Source: Pseudooceanicola onchidii | Lineage (GTDB): Bacteria; Pseudomonadota; Alphaproteobacteria; Rhodobacterales; Rhodobacteraceae | Assembly (NCBI RefSeq): GCF_004959925.1 | Contig: NZ_SPUW01000003.1 | Coordinates: 725,146-789,145, forward strand | Direction of reading: 5' to 3' | DNA length: 64,000 nt | Shown here: positions 63,951 to 64,000 of the stretch, piece after piece | Position numbering within the stretch: position 1 is the stretch's first letter | Layout of the letters: each line of letters begins with the position of its first letter | Program-made: the position numbers and the translations under genes | The notes under the pieces: model-generated | What the model saw: the letters and a program-made list of their open reading frames with translations, nothing else | Database searches by the model: none | Told to the model about the DNA's origin: nothing

Positions 63951-64000
63951 GGCCCGGTTCGAGGCGGCGTGCCGTGGACCATTGCCCGGAAGGCGATTTG
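63938..64000 (+). CDS. IS3-family transposase OrfB, start only, made by -1 frameshift
   Basis: At A-AAA-AAC (63,938-63,944) a -1 slip continues as KKLLRPGSRRRAVDHCPEG to the window edge. This is the usual junction of OrfA and the catalytic DDE OrfB in IS3 elements. The catalytic domain is beyond the window. Confidence 0.65.

Larger units (their letters stand above)
63619..64000 (+). mobile_element. IS3-family insertion sequence (IS407-like), left end
   Basis: The end TGACCTGCTCCCCTGAAA at 63,619 is the start of an IS3-group inverted repeat, and orfA follows at 63,684. The element enters from here and continues past the right edge. It disrupts the HNH-MazG gene. The right end and target duplication are not visible. 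Confidence 0.85.

Overview
The window looks like a chromosome segment of a Rhodobacteraceae (Roseobacter-group) alphaproteobacterium. From position 1 to about 41,300 it is G+C-rich, tightly packed core genome with gene orders typical of that family: yajC-secD-secF next to ccmABCDG, xerD next to aroK-aroB, and trgA-trgB-cysK as in Rhodobacter sphaeroides. From 41,300 to the right edge it is an accessory island that starts directly after a tRNA-Ser(GGA) gene and is visibly more A+T-rich, most strongly at 46-54 kb.

Core layout: start of a nucleoside hydrolase and an iron-type ABC binding protein (1-1220, minus); mazG; an M20 amidohydrolase and an agmatinase-like ureohydrolase; a stand-alone MHYT membrane sensor; the Sec accessory operon yajC-secDF with a TSUP permease and an Mth938-like protein; cytochrome c maturation genes ccmABCDG; acnA; a DUF1223 protein; a lipid A-type acyltransferase with a DMT permease; a lone fliG homologue; purB; bioY; a GST; a CNNM/CorC-type protein; xerD with three uncharacterised exported or membrane proteins; aroKB; a DinB-like protein; a BCCT transporter; photolyase; cyclopropane fatty acid synthase; trgAB-cysK; a large MscS channel; and an SH3-domain exported protein. 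Several intergenic gaps carry one dispersed G+C-rich inverted-repeat family.

Island layout: a calcineurin-like phosphoesterase; a decayed serine-recombinase cassette (frameshift plus amber codon) with DUF2924; phage-lysis-like debris; then a five-gene overlapping operon (46,038-53,876) encoding a 1031-aa protein that combines an RNA-polymerase alpha-CTD-like segment with a sigma-region-4-like helix-turn-helix, a PLD-type nuclease/helicase, a 58-aa protein, an SMC/DndD-like ATPase and a DNA-phosphorothioation-associated (dnd_assoc_4-like) protein. Opposite it lies an AIPR-like gene whose Shine-Dalgarno sequence is buried in a terminator-like hairpin behind a structured leader. Then comes a full DNA phosphorothioation locus: dndA divergent from dndB-dndC-dndD-dndE. 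The right edge holds a degenerate M15-like gene, an HNH-MazG fusion that is broken by a stop codon and cut by an insertion sequence, and the left end of an IS3-family element.

Working model (inference): DndABCDE puts sulfur in the DNA backbone, DndB controls the locus, and the 46-54 kb operon is the partner restriction/defence module in place of the classical DndFGH, which is not in this window. The sigma/alpha-like protein of that operon is the most unusual item here.
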